Source of the DNA: JBEKZQ01 sp049509675
Lineage (GTDB): Bacteria; Planctomycetota; Planctomycetia; Pirellulales; Thermoguttaceae
Length of the DNA: 26,280 nucleotides
Reading direction: 5' to 3'
Assembly: GCA_049509675.1 (NCBI GenBank)
Contig: JBEKZQ010000075.1
Coordinates: forward strand, 1-26,280
How positions within the stretch are numbered: position 1 is the stretch's first letter; every line of letters begins with the position of its first letter. Made by a program: the position numbers and the translations under genes. Below the pieces are notes generated by a model, which was not told where the DNA came from, searched no databases, and saw only the letters and a program-made list of their open reading frames with translations. Below, one piece after another: positions 1-7,332 of this stretch.

Positions 1-177
1 GCGGGTCAGGCCGGCGTCACTTTTTTGTTGATAGCTTTGCATGAATACTTCCTCGTTCTCCATTGCCCCACTGTTCCTTGTATTACGCACGGCGCCCGTG
101 GCGTGTTCGGGTTCGTATGGCCAATTCCGAAAAACTTGTTCCCTGGCCTGGGGTGCCACCTGACGGCTGGGTCGATC

Positions 178-206
178 TTGTCCAGATTCCGAGGTTCGCC
201 TATAAT
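178..206 (+). promoter_or_regulatory. Sigma70-type promoter-like pair with no gene directly after it
   Basis: TTGTCC at 178-183 and a perfect TATAAT at 201-206 are separated by 17 bases, the optimal spacing for the housekeeping sigma factor. Transcription would start near 213 and run rightwards through the CGTGCAA boxes. The nearest plausible start codon is at 752, so this would give a leader of over 500 bases or a separate small RNA. Confidence 0.45.
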
Positions 207-255
207 CCGAGCCGCCGTCGTAGACCGCCACGCCAAGCCGGCGGTTTGCACGGTC

Positions 256-570
256 TCAAATCGTGCAAGGCATAGATTTCCGAGAACCGTCCGTACCGGC
301 TGGACGTATATTGAAACGGTTGTACAGTTTTTTCATCGCATGTTGACGCTCTGCGGCAGGGGATGCAAACCGGCATCATGCTGAAAGGACCGCCGAGCGT
401 CGCAGGCGCTATAGCGTGAACGGTCAGGCAATGAGACGAATGTTGCCCTTTTGCAACGCTTCGGACCATTTCAAACCGTGCAAAGTGTAATACTTCACAC
501 GGCTGGCAAAGGGGGGCGGACCTTTTCCTTATGCTATGGTTAGGTTCGACTCAAGCCGTGCAAAGTATAT
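256..570 (+). repeat. Three imperfect copies of a CGTGCAA-centred 20-mer
   Basis: Copies lie at 256-275, 471-490 and 551-570. The third reads TCAAGCCGTGCAAAGTATAT; the second differs from it at a few positions and the first at more. The first copy is also the right arm of an inverted repeat: TTGCACG at 246-252 and CGTGCAA at 262-268. Spacing is irregular (215 and 80 bases), which fits regulator binding sites better than a tandem repeat. Confidence 0.5.
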
Positions 571-721
571 AGGTCTCTGAATGACGCAATTCGATAGGAT
601 TCGAGCGTTTGCGATTTGGCTGAATCCCGCGTGGAGTGCGGGCCGATGACACGAGTGCCCCGAGGATGAGTCGCTCGTGGAGTCATGGCGGATTGCTCGT
701 GCGGCGCGGGAAGAAGTAACG

Positions 722-727
722 TATAAT
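722..727 (+). promoter_or_regulatory. Possible -10 box of the flgM-like gene
   Basis: A perfect TATAAT lies 24 bases before the ATG at 752, with no good -35 hexamer 16-18 bases upstream. If used, transcription would start around 734, leaving a very short leader that just includes the ribosome binding site. Confidence 0.3.
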
Positions 728-751
728 TGAAGGTCGAAGGGAGAACGATTG

Positions 752-1030
752 ATGCACGTTTACGGCCCCGCACAAGTGCATGGTCCCCAAGCGATTAGCG
801 CGCCGCATAGCGCCCGGGCTGCCGAGCCCGCGGCCGCGGCCGGCTCGTCGCCCATCCATGACGAGGTCCAGATTTCCGATGCTGCCCGCCTGGTCGAGCA
901 GGTGCAGCAGTTGCCCGACATCCGGCAGGACCGGGTGGCGGCGATCCGCGCACAGATCGCACAAGGAACGTACGAAACGCCGCAGAAAGTCAGCGGAGCC
1001 GTCGAGCACCTGTTGGACGAAATCGGCTAA
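752..1030 (+). CDS. flgM: FlgM-like anti-sigma-28 factor
   Basis: The 92-residue protein has the FlgM layout: a disordered, Ala/Pro-rich N-terminal half and a conserved C-terminal half with DEVQISDAARLVEQV, then a DIRQDRVAAIRAQIAQGTY segment and a final VSGAVEHLLDEI helix. In known systems FlgM binds the flagellar sigma factor FliA and holds it inactive until the hook-basal body is complete. The start is the ATG at 752, preceded by AAGGGAG at 737-743 with 8 bases between; a TTG directly before it (749) is the alternative. No flagellar gene is adjacent, so its partner must be encoded elsewhere. Family assignment is fairly sure; the actual partner is inference. Confidence 0.8.
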   Translation: MHVYGPAQVHGPQAISAPHSARAAEPAAAAGSSPIHDEVQISDAARLVEQVQQLPDIRQDRVAAIRAQIAQGTYETPQKVSGAVEHLLDEIG

Positions 1031-1036
1031 TGCTCG

Positions 1037-1064
1037 CCGCGGTTTGAAATGCTGCAAACCGCGG
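1037..1064 (+). terminator. Hairpin after the flgM-like gene
   Basis: A perfect 10-bp inverted repeat, CCGCGGTTTG at 1037-1046 and CAAACCGCGG at 1055-1064, with an 8-base loop starts 7 bases after the flgM stop codon. There is no T tract, so it is a terminator-like or RNA-stabilising hairpin rather than a classic intrinsic terminator. Confidence 0.5.
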
Positions 1065-1102
1065 CACAAGGGAACGGTTTACGTCCTGAAAAACCGTTCA
1101 TC

Positions 1103-1203
1103 GTAGGACGGATTGCCAATCCGTCTTAGGAAAGACCGACGGATTGGCAATCCGTCCTACGGGCAATTGGCCAAGTTGCTGATTTACGGGCCCCAAGAGT
1201 CCG
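1103..1203 (+). repeat. Palindromic intergenic repeat, copy 1
   Basis: Two nested palindromes (GACGGATTG/CAATCCGTC at 1107-1125 and again at 1138-1156) lie inside a perfect 13-bp outer pair, GTAGGACGGATTG at 1103 and its complement ending at 1160. The following roughly 43 bases, beginning GGGCAATTGGCCA, are also shared with the second copy at 23481-23581. The 58-bp cores are equal in length and differ at only a few positions, mostly in the central linker. The element ends about 18 bases before the Fur-family gene. Such palindromes are dispersed widely in planctomycete genomes and are often mistranslated as peptide tails. Confidence 0.85.
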
Positions 1204-1221
1204 GCACGCGGGAGCGAGTCC

Positions 1222-1713
1222 GTGGCAAAGCGCTTTTCGCTCGGCTCGGTGCAGGTTTCCTTGCCGCCGCTGGAGCGTTTTTCCCAGTTTCTCGCCGGCC
1301 AGGGCAAACGTCTCACTCGTCAGCGGCGGCTGATCGTCGAACAGGTCTTCAGCCATCACGATCATTTCGATGCCGACGAGTTGATGCAGCACCTGGGCCC
1401 GCTGCTGGCCAGCCGCAAGGTCAGCCGGCCCACTATCTACCGCACCCTGGCCGAACTGGTGCAGGCCGGCATGTTGCGGACGATGACCCTCTCCGGGCGG
1501 TGCGTGTACGAGCATGAATATGGCTACCCCAGCCACGATCACCTCTACTGCCAGAGCTGCAACCGGCTGATCGAGTTCCATAGCGAAGAACTGGAGCGGA
1601 TCCGCGATGCCGTGGCCGCTCAGCATCGTTTCCAAGTGATCGGCCACCGCATGTTCGTTACCGGCATCTGCGTCGAGTGCCGTCGCTCGCATGGCGGCAG
1701 CGGCCCGGCTTGA
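1222..1713 (+). CDS. Fur-family metal-dependent transcriptional regulator
   Basis: This 163-residue protein has the Fur fold: a winged helix in residues 20-88, with the recognition segment SRPTIYRTLAELVQAG, then the metal-binding dimerisation half with H105-D-H107 and two Cys pairs, C110-x2-C113 and C150-x2-C153, which form the structural zinc site. Fur-family repressors bind DNA when loaded with Fe, Zn, Mn or peroxide-sensing metal; sequence alone does not separate Fur from Zur or PerR here. The start is GTG at 1222 with GGGAG at 1210-1214, 7 bases upstream. It stands alone, preceded by the palindromic repeat, so no target gene can be inferred from neighbours. Confidence 0.9.
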   Translation: MAKRFSLGSVQVSLPPLERFSQFLAGQGKRLTRQRRLIVEQVFSHHDHFDADELMQHLGPLLASRKVSRPTIYRTLAELVQAGMLRTMTLSGRCVYEHEYGYPSHDHLYCQSCNRLIEFHSEELERIRDAVAAQHRFQVIGHRMFVTGICVECRRSHGGSGPA

Positions 1714-1774
1714 GCCCCGGACCTGCCGGACGCAAAGGCACCCAGAGGGGACCCGGGTTCATGTTTTCGCGCCT

Positions 1775-1921
1775 TCATGCTTGAGACGATGACAGTCGTC
1801 GTCGGTCCAACTCTTCCGCGCAGGCTCGTCGTTCCGTCGCTTTCTTCATAACCTCAAAGTTCTGCTGGGCTTCCGTCAATTGCTCGGGCGTCAGTCCTTC
1901 CGCCATTCTCGCGCCTTCCAT
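1775..1921 (-). CDS. Small hypothetical protein, 48 residues
   Basis: A short reverse-strand frame runs from ATG at 1921 to TGA at 1775. It has a strong ribosome binding site: GGGAGGA, with GGAGG ending 5 bases before the ATG. The product contains LTPEQLTEAQQNFEVMKKA and then a charged stretch with ERRACAEELDRRR, predicted to be helical and soluble. The LTPEQ-type beginning resembles short proteins seen in planctomycete accessory regions, but no family or function is recognised. It could also be the 5' remnant of a larger gene, since no partner lies downstream on that strand. Confidence 0.45.
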   Translation of the reverse strand: MEGARMAEGLTPEQLTEAQQNFEVMKKATERRACAEELDRRRLSSSQA

Positions 1922-2589
1922 GGCTTCCTCCCAAATCTTCAACGGGAAAACAGGTAAACTTCCTCCATCGGTGCTCCTAATACCAGATTTCGGTTACCGG
2001 CGTAGGGTGGCACCGACGTGAAGGTGGCGTTTGAGTGGGGAAACAAGTCCGCTCCCACAGCGACGAAGGGCGGGAAGCCGTGCGCGCGGTGCGGATGAAG
2101 CTGCGCGAAGGCATGGAGAAGCAGTGGCGTGGTCGTAAGCTGCTTGGGCCGCTCAACCGCCACGAGCGCGTGCCAGCCGCTCCCGGCTCTCGATGAGGGA
2201 ACCTGGGGCGTTCTCAATTTTGACTCGACCCTGTTGGCCCTCGGCCACGAACCAGCCGCTACCGGAGCCTCAATACCATCCACCACATTAGGTGGTGGCC
2301 ATTTTCCCAGATAGTGAGCGGCGGAAATTGCTGCCGAGCCGATGGGCGTTTTGGCTGGTTCTGAATCGCCGACCGCCTCCTCCGGCGCGAACACCGAGCG
2401 GTTTGCAGGTGCCACCATAATGGGGCAGGTCGTATGGTCATCACCGCGGGGCGTTCGGCGGACCTGCCGCACTCTCGGTGAACCGAGTACAATGGATGCT
2501 TGGAGTATATTCCGATTGCGAGCAGAAAGCCCACTTTCAAGAGCCACGCGGGCTTTTCCAACGCCATTTCAAGTTCAGGCGACAATCAA
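1922..2589. other. Gap before the ATPase cluster: relic-like sequence and hairpins
   Basis: This stretch has scrambled, low-quality reading frames on both strands. It contains one protein-like fragment (2035-2196), a 7-bp hairpin CCACCAC/GTGGTGG at 2280-2298, and an 8-bp inverted repeat GGCAGGTC (2424-2431) / GACCTGCC (2461-2468) just before a TACAAT at 2488-2493 that may be the -10 box of the ATPase cluster. No good -35 is visible. It looks like a degraded junction next to acquired DNA. Confidence 0.4.
2035..2196 (+). pseudogene. Possible gene remnant, 53 codons
   Basis: A GTG-initiated frame directly after an in-frame TGA encodes a basic peptide whose middle, REAVRAVRMKLREGMEKQW, is more protein-like than the surrounding frames. 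No ribosome binding site is seen and no family is recognised. It may be a fragment of a mobile-element or phage gene, or simply a chance frame. Confidence 0.2.
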
Positions 2590-3975
2590 ATGTCCACCTC
2601 CCCCGACACCAGCATGCGGTCGTTGGAAGAGATTGTGCGGCGGCTAAACCCCAACGTGCCGGCAGGTGCAACAGCGGATGCAATGCCACGTATCCCGCGC
2701 GACTCGAACGCGGTTCGTCAGATCACGACCTTACTCCGTGCGGACCCATTCGGCAAAGCCCTGTTGACTGGTCACATCGGTGTTGGCAAGTCAACCGAAC
2801 TGATGCACCTGACAAACGAACTCGCGCCGCAGCGATTCACCATCCGCTGTTCCATCGCCGACAGCCTTGGCGTCCACAACGCAGACACTTTCACGCTGCT
2901 TGTCGTGGTTCTAGAGGCAGCGATTCGCGCTTGGATCTCGCAACTCTTGCCAATGCCGCCAGGGCTCATTGAGCAGCTCGTCGAACGTGTTGACAAGCTG
3001 CTGCCTATGGAGAAGCGGCCGCCGAAGCCGGAAAGAGGATCCCGCACAACAATGTCGCCGGCCCTTACCGCATTTCAGGAGGGCATGCGGGCCATGCACG
3101 AAGCGCTTGGAGTTGGAGAAGGTCTGGAACGAATTCGAACGGGCGAGCAACTCGCGGCTTTGTATTCGGACTGTATTCGCCGGCTCGCCATCCGCTACGT
3201 GCCTGACGCGGATCTGGCGTCGATCGACGTCAGTGCCGTCGTTGAGAGTTGCGAGGTGATTTTGAAGGAGATCGGAGAAAAGTTTCGCAAACCGGTTCTC
3301 TTGGTCATAGATGACCTGGACAAGGTGATGGACCCCGCCTTGCAGCAAAGCTTGTTTATTGATCGGGCAATGGCATGGCGGCGTCTCCCCTGCGCGGTAG
3401 TTGCGACGCTTCCCTTTGATGCGTATTTCCGAGAACGGAGTGCCGAGATTGACCAATTATGGACCGAAGTCCTGGTCCTAGACCCCCTGCCAATCCCCAC
3501 ACCCGATGGGCAGGATCTGTCGGAGCCCGCCCTCCAACCGTACTTGACGATGTTACATGAGGCGGGTGCTGAACGGCTATTTTCGGCTCGTCAAACTCGC
3601 CGTCTTGCTCACGCCAGCGGCGGGTTGCCCCGGACCTTCATTTACTTCTGCAGCACCTGCGCGTTGTACGCACTAGAGGCAAATGCGACCCATGTGCTCA
3701 ACTCGCACATCGACCTGGTCTTGCAGGATATGGCGAACAAGTGGCGTGGCCGGCTGACAGACTCCGACTATGAAGGAATTGAGAAAGTGTTGCAGTCTGA
3801 GGGAACCAACGTTCGAAACGTGGTTCAGCCGCTTCGGGATGGAATCCTCATTCGGGACGGGAGCCAGCAGCCTGATAAACAGTATCGCATCGCACCCTGG
3901 GCTGAACCGCTCCTGAACGCTTACCAGAAGCGAACCCAAGTCGCCAGCACCGACGCAGCAAAGAACTGGAGATGA
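2590..3975 (+). CDS. P-loop ATPase (AAA/STAND-like) of a putative conflict module
   Basis: The 461-residue protein has a Walker A motif GHIGVGKST (residues 61-69) and a Walker B with VLLVIDDLDK (about 236-245). An ASGGLPRTFIYFC segment resembles the sensor-2 region of ORC/ExeA-like AAA ATPases, and the C-terminal part ending in PLRDGILIRDG and YRIAPWAEPLL looks like a winged helix. There is no membrane segment. ATPases of this kind act as NTP-dependent switches in bacterial conflict systems. The start at ATG 2590 is chosen because the TTG alternative at 2500 lies too close to a possible -10 at 2488-2493; the ribosome binding site is weak. The next gene begins 5 bases after its stop codon. GC content and codon use look lower than in flanking core genes. 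Biochemical class is secure; the defence role is inference. Confidence 0.8.
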   Translation: MSTSPDTSMRSLEEIVRRLNPNVPAGATADAMPRIPRDSNAVRQITTLLRADPFGKALLTGHIGVGKSTELMHLTNELAPQRFTIRCSIADSLGVHNADTFTLLVVVLEAAIRAWISQLLPMPPGLIEQLVERVDKLLPMEKRPPKPERGSRTTMSPALTAFQEGMRAMHEALGVGEGLERIRTGEQLAALYSDCIRRLAIRYVPDADLASIDVSAVVESCEVILKEIGEKFRKPVLLVIDDLDKVMDPALQQSLFIDRAMAWRRLPCAVVATLPFDAYFRERSAEIDQLWTEVLVLDPLPIPTPDGQDLSEPALQPYLTMLHEAGAERLFSARQTRRLAHASGGLPRTFIYFCSTCALYALEANATHVLNSHIDLVLQDMANKWRGRLTDSDYEGIEKVLQSEGTNVRNVVQPLRDGILIRDGSQQPDKQYRIAPWAEPLLNAYQKRTQVASTDAAKNWR

Positions 3976-3979
3976 AGGC

Positions 3980-4600
3980 TTGTTCCTGGAATATGCTGAT
4001 TTCATTCGAAGTCTCGTTCTCGTCCGTCCCGCCGTCGGCATGGTGTGTTGGCGCAAGGAAGCGGACCTTTTGCAGACGATCGTCGGCCTCCGCGAGGTGG
4101 TCATACGAGCGGCCGACGATGCCCAATTGGCGACGATCAATGCAGAGTCACATGACGGCGACTGGTTTCGAGCCCAACTGATGGAACGGATTCAAGCAAC
4201 GGACGCCGACCGCACATGGCTGTTCATTTCCAGGATTGAAGAGGTGCTCCCTACAGCGGCAAGGGTCCTGAACGGGGCGCGGGGGCAGCTTGGCCGCTTT
4301 CGCGGAGTTGTTGTGTTCGTTCGCGAGAACCGCCGCGGAGAGTTCCAACAGTTGTGCCCCGATCTCATGGATTGGGTGGGGTTGCGAATCTGCCTCGCCC
4401 ATCACCTTAGCCCCCGTCGTGGCCTTAGCGACATTGCCGAGTCCCTCAACCGACTGGAGGCGCAGTACGATCTGGCAAGTAGCTCCTTCTTAGCAGATCC
4501 AAGCGTCGTGCGGTCCGCGTCGCCGCACGACGCATGGCTTTGGAACGAACTTCTCACCATTCAATCGGAACTGTCAGCCGCAGAAGAGAGCAGGCAATGA
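3980..4600 (+). CDS. STAND-like protein without Walker A, middle gene of the module
   Basis: The 206-residue protein starts at TTG 3980, with GGAGATGA at 3968-3975 as ribosome binding site, lying over the stop codon of the ATPase. No earlier ATG or GTG follows the upstream in-frame stop. The segment TWLFISRIEEVLPTAARVLN, followed by a G-x-VVVFVREN strand and CPDLMDWVGLRI, resembles a motif of bacterial STAND/effector-associated NTPases (LN..RD.L...pg.lvfw...APDf.sW). The glycine-rich phosphate-binding loop is absent, so it probably does not hydrolyse NTP itself and may be an adaptor or regulator for the ATPase. Its stop codon overlaps the next start (ATGA). The similarity is by eye only. Confidence 0.65.
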   Translation: MFLEYADFIRSLVLVRPAVGMVCWRKEADLLQTIVGLREVVIRAADDAQLATINAESHDGDWFRAQLMERIQATDADRTWLFISRIEEVLPTAARVLNGARGQLGRFRGVVVFVRENRRGEFQQLCPDLMDWVGLRICLAHHLSPRRGLSDIAESLNRLEAQYDLASSSFLADPSVVRSASPHDAWLWNELLTIQSELSAAEESRQ

Positions 4601-5151
4601 TTTTCGCGGGCCCACCGAAGAAGTTCATCCACTGCCTGAATGCTTGCCTGGGTGGACTTGAGATGATTCCACCGGAGGAGCGAGAGGGCAGCCTCCCCTT
4701 CAAGCTTTATCAGAACGGGAAAAAAGAGGAATGGGTTATGGGCCGCGGTGGCAAGTACTTCGACATTACGAAAGACCCCCAGGGAGAACAACCGTTCAGC
4801 CTGGGTTCCGAGGAGCGACTGAGCATATTTATTCGCATCAAACGACAACGAAACTCGGAAACTCACCAAGAGGAGTCGCGACTTGCTGAGTATTCACTGA
4901 CGTTTTCGAGTCTCTCCGAAGGCGATGCTCGTATTGCCTCATTGCGATACGACCTTGATCCGGGCAACGCGACTCCGAATAGTCCGGACTGGGACGAGGA
5001 GTTGCACGACAACATCGCCCACCCGATGTTCCACTTGCACGTCAATTTCCACAATTCCGAGCGAGCCAACGGCGTTCGACTGGCACTGGGGCAGGTATCC
5101 CCGATACTTATACTGCGCAACTTCGGTGTTTGGTACGCTTTGGCAAGGTAG
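4597..5151 (+). CDS. Uncharacterised protein with RYD...HPxFHLH motif, candidate effector
   Basis: The 184-residue protein starts at ATG 4597, which overlaps the preceding stop codon by ATGA, so the two are translationally coupled. Its first half is charged and soluble (residues 1-95). The second half has an LRYDLDPGN stretch, then HPMFHLHVNFHNSE and an ILILRNFG strand near the C-terminus. The arrangement of RYD followed by clustered histidines recalls small toxin families such as DUF6516, and could be a metal or catalytic site, but this is a resemblance and not an assignment. There is no signal peptide or membrane segment. Position as the last gene of an ATPase-led cluster suits an effector. 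It ends about 200 bases before rpmG. Confidence 0.65.
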   Translation: MIFAGPPKKFIHCLNACLGGLEMIPPEEREGSLPFKLYQNGKKEEWVMGRGGKYFDITKDPQGEQPFSLGSEERLSIFIRIKRQRNSETHQEESRLAEYSLTFSSLSEGDARIASLRYDLDPGNATPNSPDWDEELHDNIAHPMFHLHVNFHNSERANGVRLALGQVSPILILRNFGVWYALAR

Positions 5152-5288
5152 CCAACTGTCCACGGGACACACCACTCTGGAGATGGGTGTTGGGGTTGCA
5201 CTGCTCCTTCAGCGGTTTGCGGCCGTCGCTGCTTCCCAATCGAACCCCGGGATTTTCCCTTCTGACGTGTTCCCAATTCCGCCCAATG

Positions 5289-5297
5289 TGTTACAAT
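5289..5297 (+). promoter_or_regulatory. Extended -10 promoter of rpmG
   Basis: TG-N-TACAAT occupies 5289-5297, an extended -10 element that can work without a good -35; none is seen 17 bases upstream. The start point would be near 5304, giving a leader of about 50 bases to the rpmG ATG. It separates the acquired-looking cluster from the rpmG-recJ core genes. Confidence 0.5.
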
Positions 5298-5353
5298 GAT
5301 GGGTTTGAATCGGGGATTGTAAGCCGTTCGGTCTTAGCGAGGTTTCTTGTTCG

Positions 5354-5518
5354 ATGGCCAAAAGCAAGAAGAAATGCGAGACGGTCTTCCTGGTGTGCAA
5401 GGAGACCGGTGATTACAACTACACGCTCAAGCGCAAACCGGGCGGCGAAAAGCTGACGCTGCAAAAATACTGCCCCAAGTGCCGCAAACACACCGAGCAC
5501 ACCGAGAAGAAGAAGTAA
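5354..5518 (+). CDS. rpmG: 50S ribosomal protein L33
   Basis: This 54-residue basic protein is bL33. It has the zinc-ribbon form: C8 and C15 in KKCETVFLVC, and the C-terminal pair in YCPKCRKHTEH. The core YNYTLKRKPGG and LTLQKYCPKC are family hallmarks, and the length is normal. L33 binds 23S rRNA near the E site. The four cysteines make it the zinc-binding (C+) form; some bacteria also keep a cysteine-free copy induced by zinc shortage. The ATG at 5354 has no strong ribosome binding site. recJ begins 49 bases after the stop codon on the same strand. Confidence 0.97.
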   Translation: MAKSKKKCETVFLVCKETGDYNYTLKRKPGGEKLTLQKYCPKCRKHTEHTEKKK

Positions 5519-5567
5519 CCCAAGCCGCACGCAAGCCGATGCGACAACGGACGACGGATCGTCTTCC

Positions 5568-7328
5568 ATGGTCAAACGCTGGCGCATTCATCCGCACGAC
5601 CCGGACCGCATCGCATCGCTCCAACGGGCGGCGGGGATCCCCGCCGTCGTGGCCCAGTTGCTCCTCTGCCGCGGCATCGCCGATCCGACCGCCGCGCAGT
5701 CGTTCCTGGATCCCAAGCTCTCGCTGCTGCGCAAGCCGGAATTGTTGCCCGGCTGCCAGGCCGCCGCAGGCCGCATCCATCAGGCCGTGGCCGCCGGCCA
5801 GCCGATCGTCGTGTTTGGCGATTACGACGTGGACGGCATGTCCGGCACCGCGATCCTGTGGCTCTGTCTGAAACTGCTGGGCGCGGATGTCCATTACCAC
5901 GTGCCGCACCGCGTCGACGACGGCTACGGCCTGAATTGCGAAGCCGTGCGGAACTGGTCCGGCGGCCGCGCCGCCCTGATGATCACCGTGGATTGCGGCA
6001 TCGCCTGCGTGGAGGAAGCCGCCCTGGCCCGGCAACTCGGCCTGGACCTGATCGTCACCGACCACCATCAGCCGGGAAGACAGTTGCCCGACGCGATCAT
6101 CGTGCATCCGCAATTGCCCGGCAGCGACTATCCGTTCGCCGGACTGAGCGGATCGGGCGTGGCGTTGAAGCTGGCCTGGGCCGTCTGCCAGCAGGCCAGC
6201 GGGGCCCAAAAGGTCAGCCCGCGCCTTAAGGATTTCCTCGTGCAGGCGGTGGGCCTGGCCGCGCTGGGAACGATCGCCGACGTGGTGCCGCTGGTGGATG
6301 AGAATCGCGTGCTGGTGCATCACGGCCTGGAGAGTCTGGCCGGTTGTCCCACGCCGGGCCTCAAGGCGCTGATGCAGGTCGCCAAGGTGCAACCCACACG
6401 TGGGCCGGACGGCCGAGAGCGGCTCTCCAGCGAAGACGTGGGCTTTGCCCTGGCCCCGCGACTGAACGCGGCCGGCCGGCTCGGCCAGCCCCGGCTGGCC
6501 GTCGAGTTGCTGCTGACCGACCGGCCGGAGCGGGCGCTCGAGTTGGCCCAATATATCGATCAGCTCAACGTCTCGCGGCAGACATTGGAGCGGAGCATCC
6601 AGCTTGCCGCCGGCAAGCAGATCAAGGAGCAGTGCGACCCCGCCGACGAGCCCGCCCTGGTGCTGGCCGAGCGCGGCTGGCATCCGGGCGTGATCGGCAT
6701 CGTGGCCGGCCGGCTGGCCGAGAAGCACCATCGCCCCGTGGTGTTGATCTCGTGGGACCCGATGGGTCTGCGGCCGGGGGTGGGCTCCGCCCGTAGCGTG
6801 CCGGGCTTCGATCTGCACGCCGCCCTGGAGTCATGCCACGAACACCTGCTCGCGCACGGCGGCCACGCGGCCGCGGCCGGTCTGAAGATCGAGGAGGGCA
6901 AGCTGGACGCCTTTCAGGCGGCGTTCTGCGAGGCGGCGGCCGCAGCCATCAGCCCGCAACAACGGATCGCCGATTTGTGGATCGATGCCGAAGCGCCCTT
7001 GAGCGCCTTTACGCTGCAGGCGGTCCAACAGATCGAGCGGTTGGCGCCGTTCGGCCAGCACAACGCGCGGCCCTTGCTCTGCAGCAGCGCCGCCACGCTG
7101 GCCGGCCCGGTCAAAGCGATCGGCAACGGCGGCCGCCATCTGTCGCTGCGGCTTTCGCAGCACGGCGTCACGTTCCGGGCCGTGGCCTTCGGCGGCGCCG
7201 ACTGGGCCGAGGAGTTGACGGCCCTGGATCGGCCCATCGACATCGCTTTCCGCCCCGTCATCAACAGTTTCCAGGGCCGCCACAACGTGGAACTGCACCT
7301 GGTCGACTGGCGCGCCGCGGAAACGTAG
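5568..7328 (+). CDS. recJ: Single-stranded-DNA-specific exonuclease RecJ
   Basis: At 586 residues this is a full-length RecJ, the 5'-3' exonuclease on single-stranded DNA used in recombination and mismatch repair. The DHH phosphoesterase domain carries motif I, FGDYDVDGMSGTA (D85, D87, D89), then ALMITVDCGI, the DHH motif IVTDHHQPG, and ALGTIADVVPL. The linker has APRLNAAGRLG. The DHHA1 domain follows with WHPGVIGIVAGRLAEKH, GSARSVPGFDLH and HGGHAAAAGL, and then an OB-fold C-terminal region. All metal ligands seem to be present. It starts at ATG 5568, 49 bases after rpmG, and may share its promoter. A long frame on the opposite strand is a GC-driven shadow. Confidence 0.97.
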   Translation: MVKRWRIHPHDPDRIASLQRAAGIPAVVAQLLLCRGIADPTAAQSFLDPKLSLLRKPELLPGCQAAAGRIHQAVAAGQPIVVFGDYDVDGMSGTAILWLCLKLLGADVHYHVPHRVDDGYGLNCEAVRNWSGGRAALMITVDCGIACVEEAALARQLGLDLIVTDHHQPGRQLPDAIIVHPQLPGSDYPFAGLSGSGVALKLAWAVCQQASGAQKVSPRLKDFLVQAVGLAALGTIADVVPLVDENRVLVHHGLESLAGCPTPGLKALMQVAKVQPTRGPDGRERLSSEDVGFALAPRLNAAGRLGQPRLAVELLLTDRPERALELAQYIDQLNVSRQTLERSIQLAAGKQIKEQCDPADEPALVLAERGWHPGVIGIVAGRLAEKHHRPVVLISWDPMGLRPGVGSARSVPGFDLHAALESCHEHLLAHGGHAAAAGLKIEEGKLDAFQAAFCEAAAAAISPQQRIADLWIDAEAPLSAFTLQAVQQIERLAPFGQHNARPLLCSSAATLAGPVKAIGNGGRHLSLRLSQHGVTFRAVAFGGADWAEELTALDRPIDIAFRPVINSFQGRHNVELHLVDWRAAET

Positions 7329-7332
7329 AAAC

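Larger units (their letters stand above)
1..751. other. Left-edge region without a convincing gene
   Basis: No reading frame here has protein-like composition, a good ribosome binding site or a family motif. The longest frames (about 120 codons) look like chance frames. The stretch is less GC-rich than the flanking genes and holds a promoter-like pair at 178-206, three copies of a CGTGCAA-centred box (256-570) and a small hairpin at about 477-501 built from CCGTG/CACGG and AAGT/ACTT arms. It may be the long leader of the flgM-like gene or a non-coding transcript; this is inference. Confidence 0.5.

Noticed and set aside
25..384. 119-codon forward frame at the left edge
   Set aside because: Cys/Arg/Pro-rich chance composition, no ribosome binding site, and it crosses the promoter and repeat boxes.
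1939..2547. 202-codon reverse-strand frame
   Set aside because: Runs through hairpins and mixed sequence, no ribosome binding site or motif, and its composition is not protein-like.
5200..5260. T-loop-like GGTTCGATT on the reverse strand suggesting a tRNA
   Set aside because: No acceptor, D or anticodon stems can be folded around it.
5427..6818. 463-codon open frame on the reverse strand across recJ
   Set aside because: It is the mirror of the GC-rich recJ coding frame; composition is Gln/His/Gly-rich without motifs, while recJ has all family motifs.
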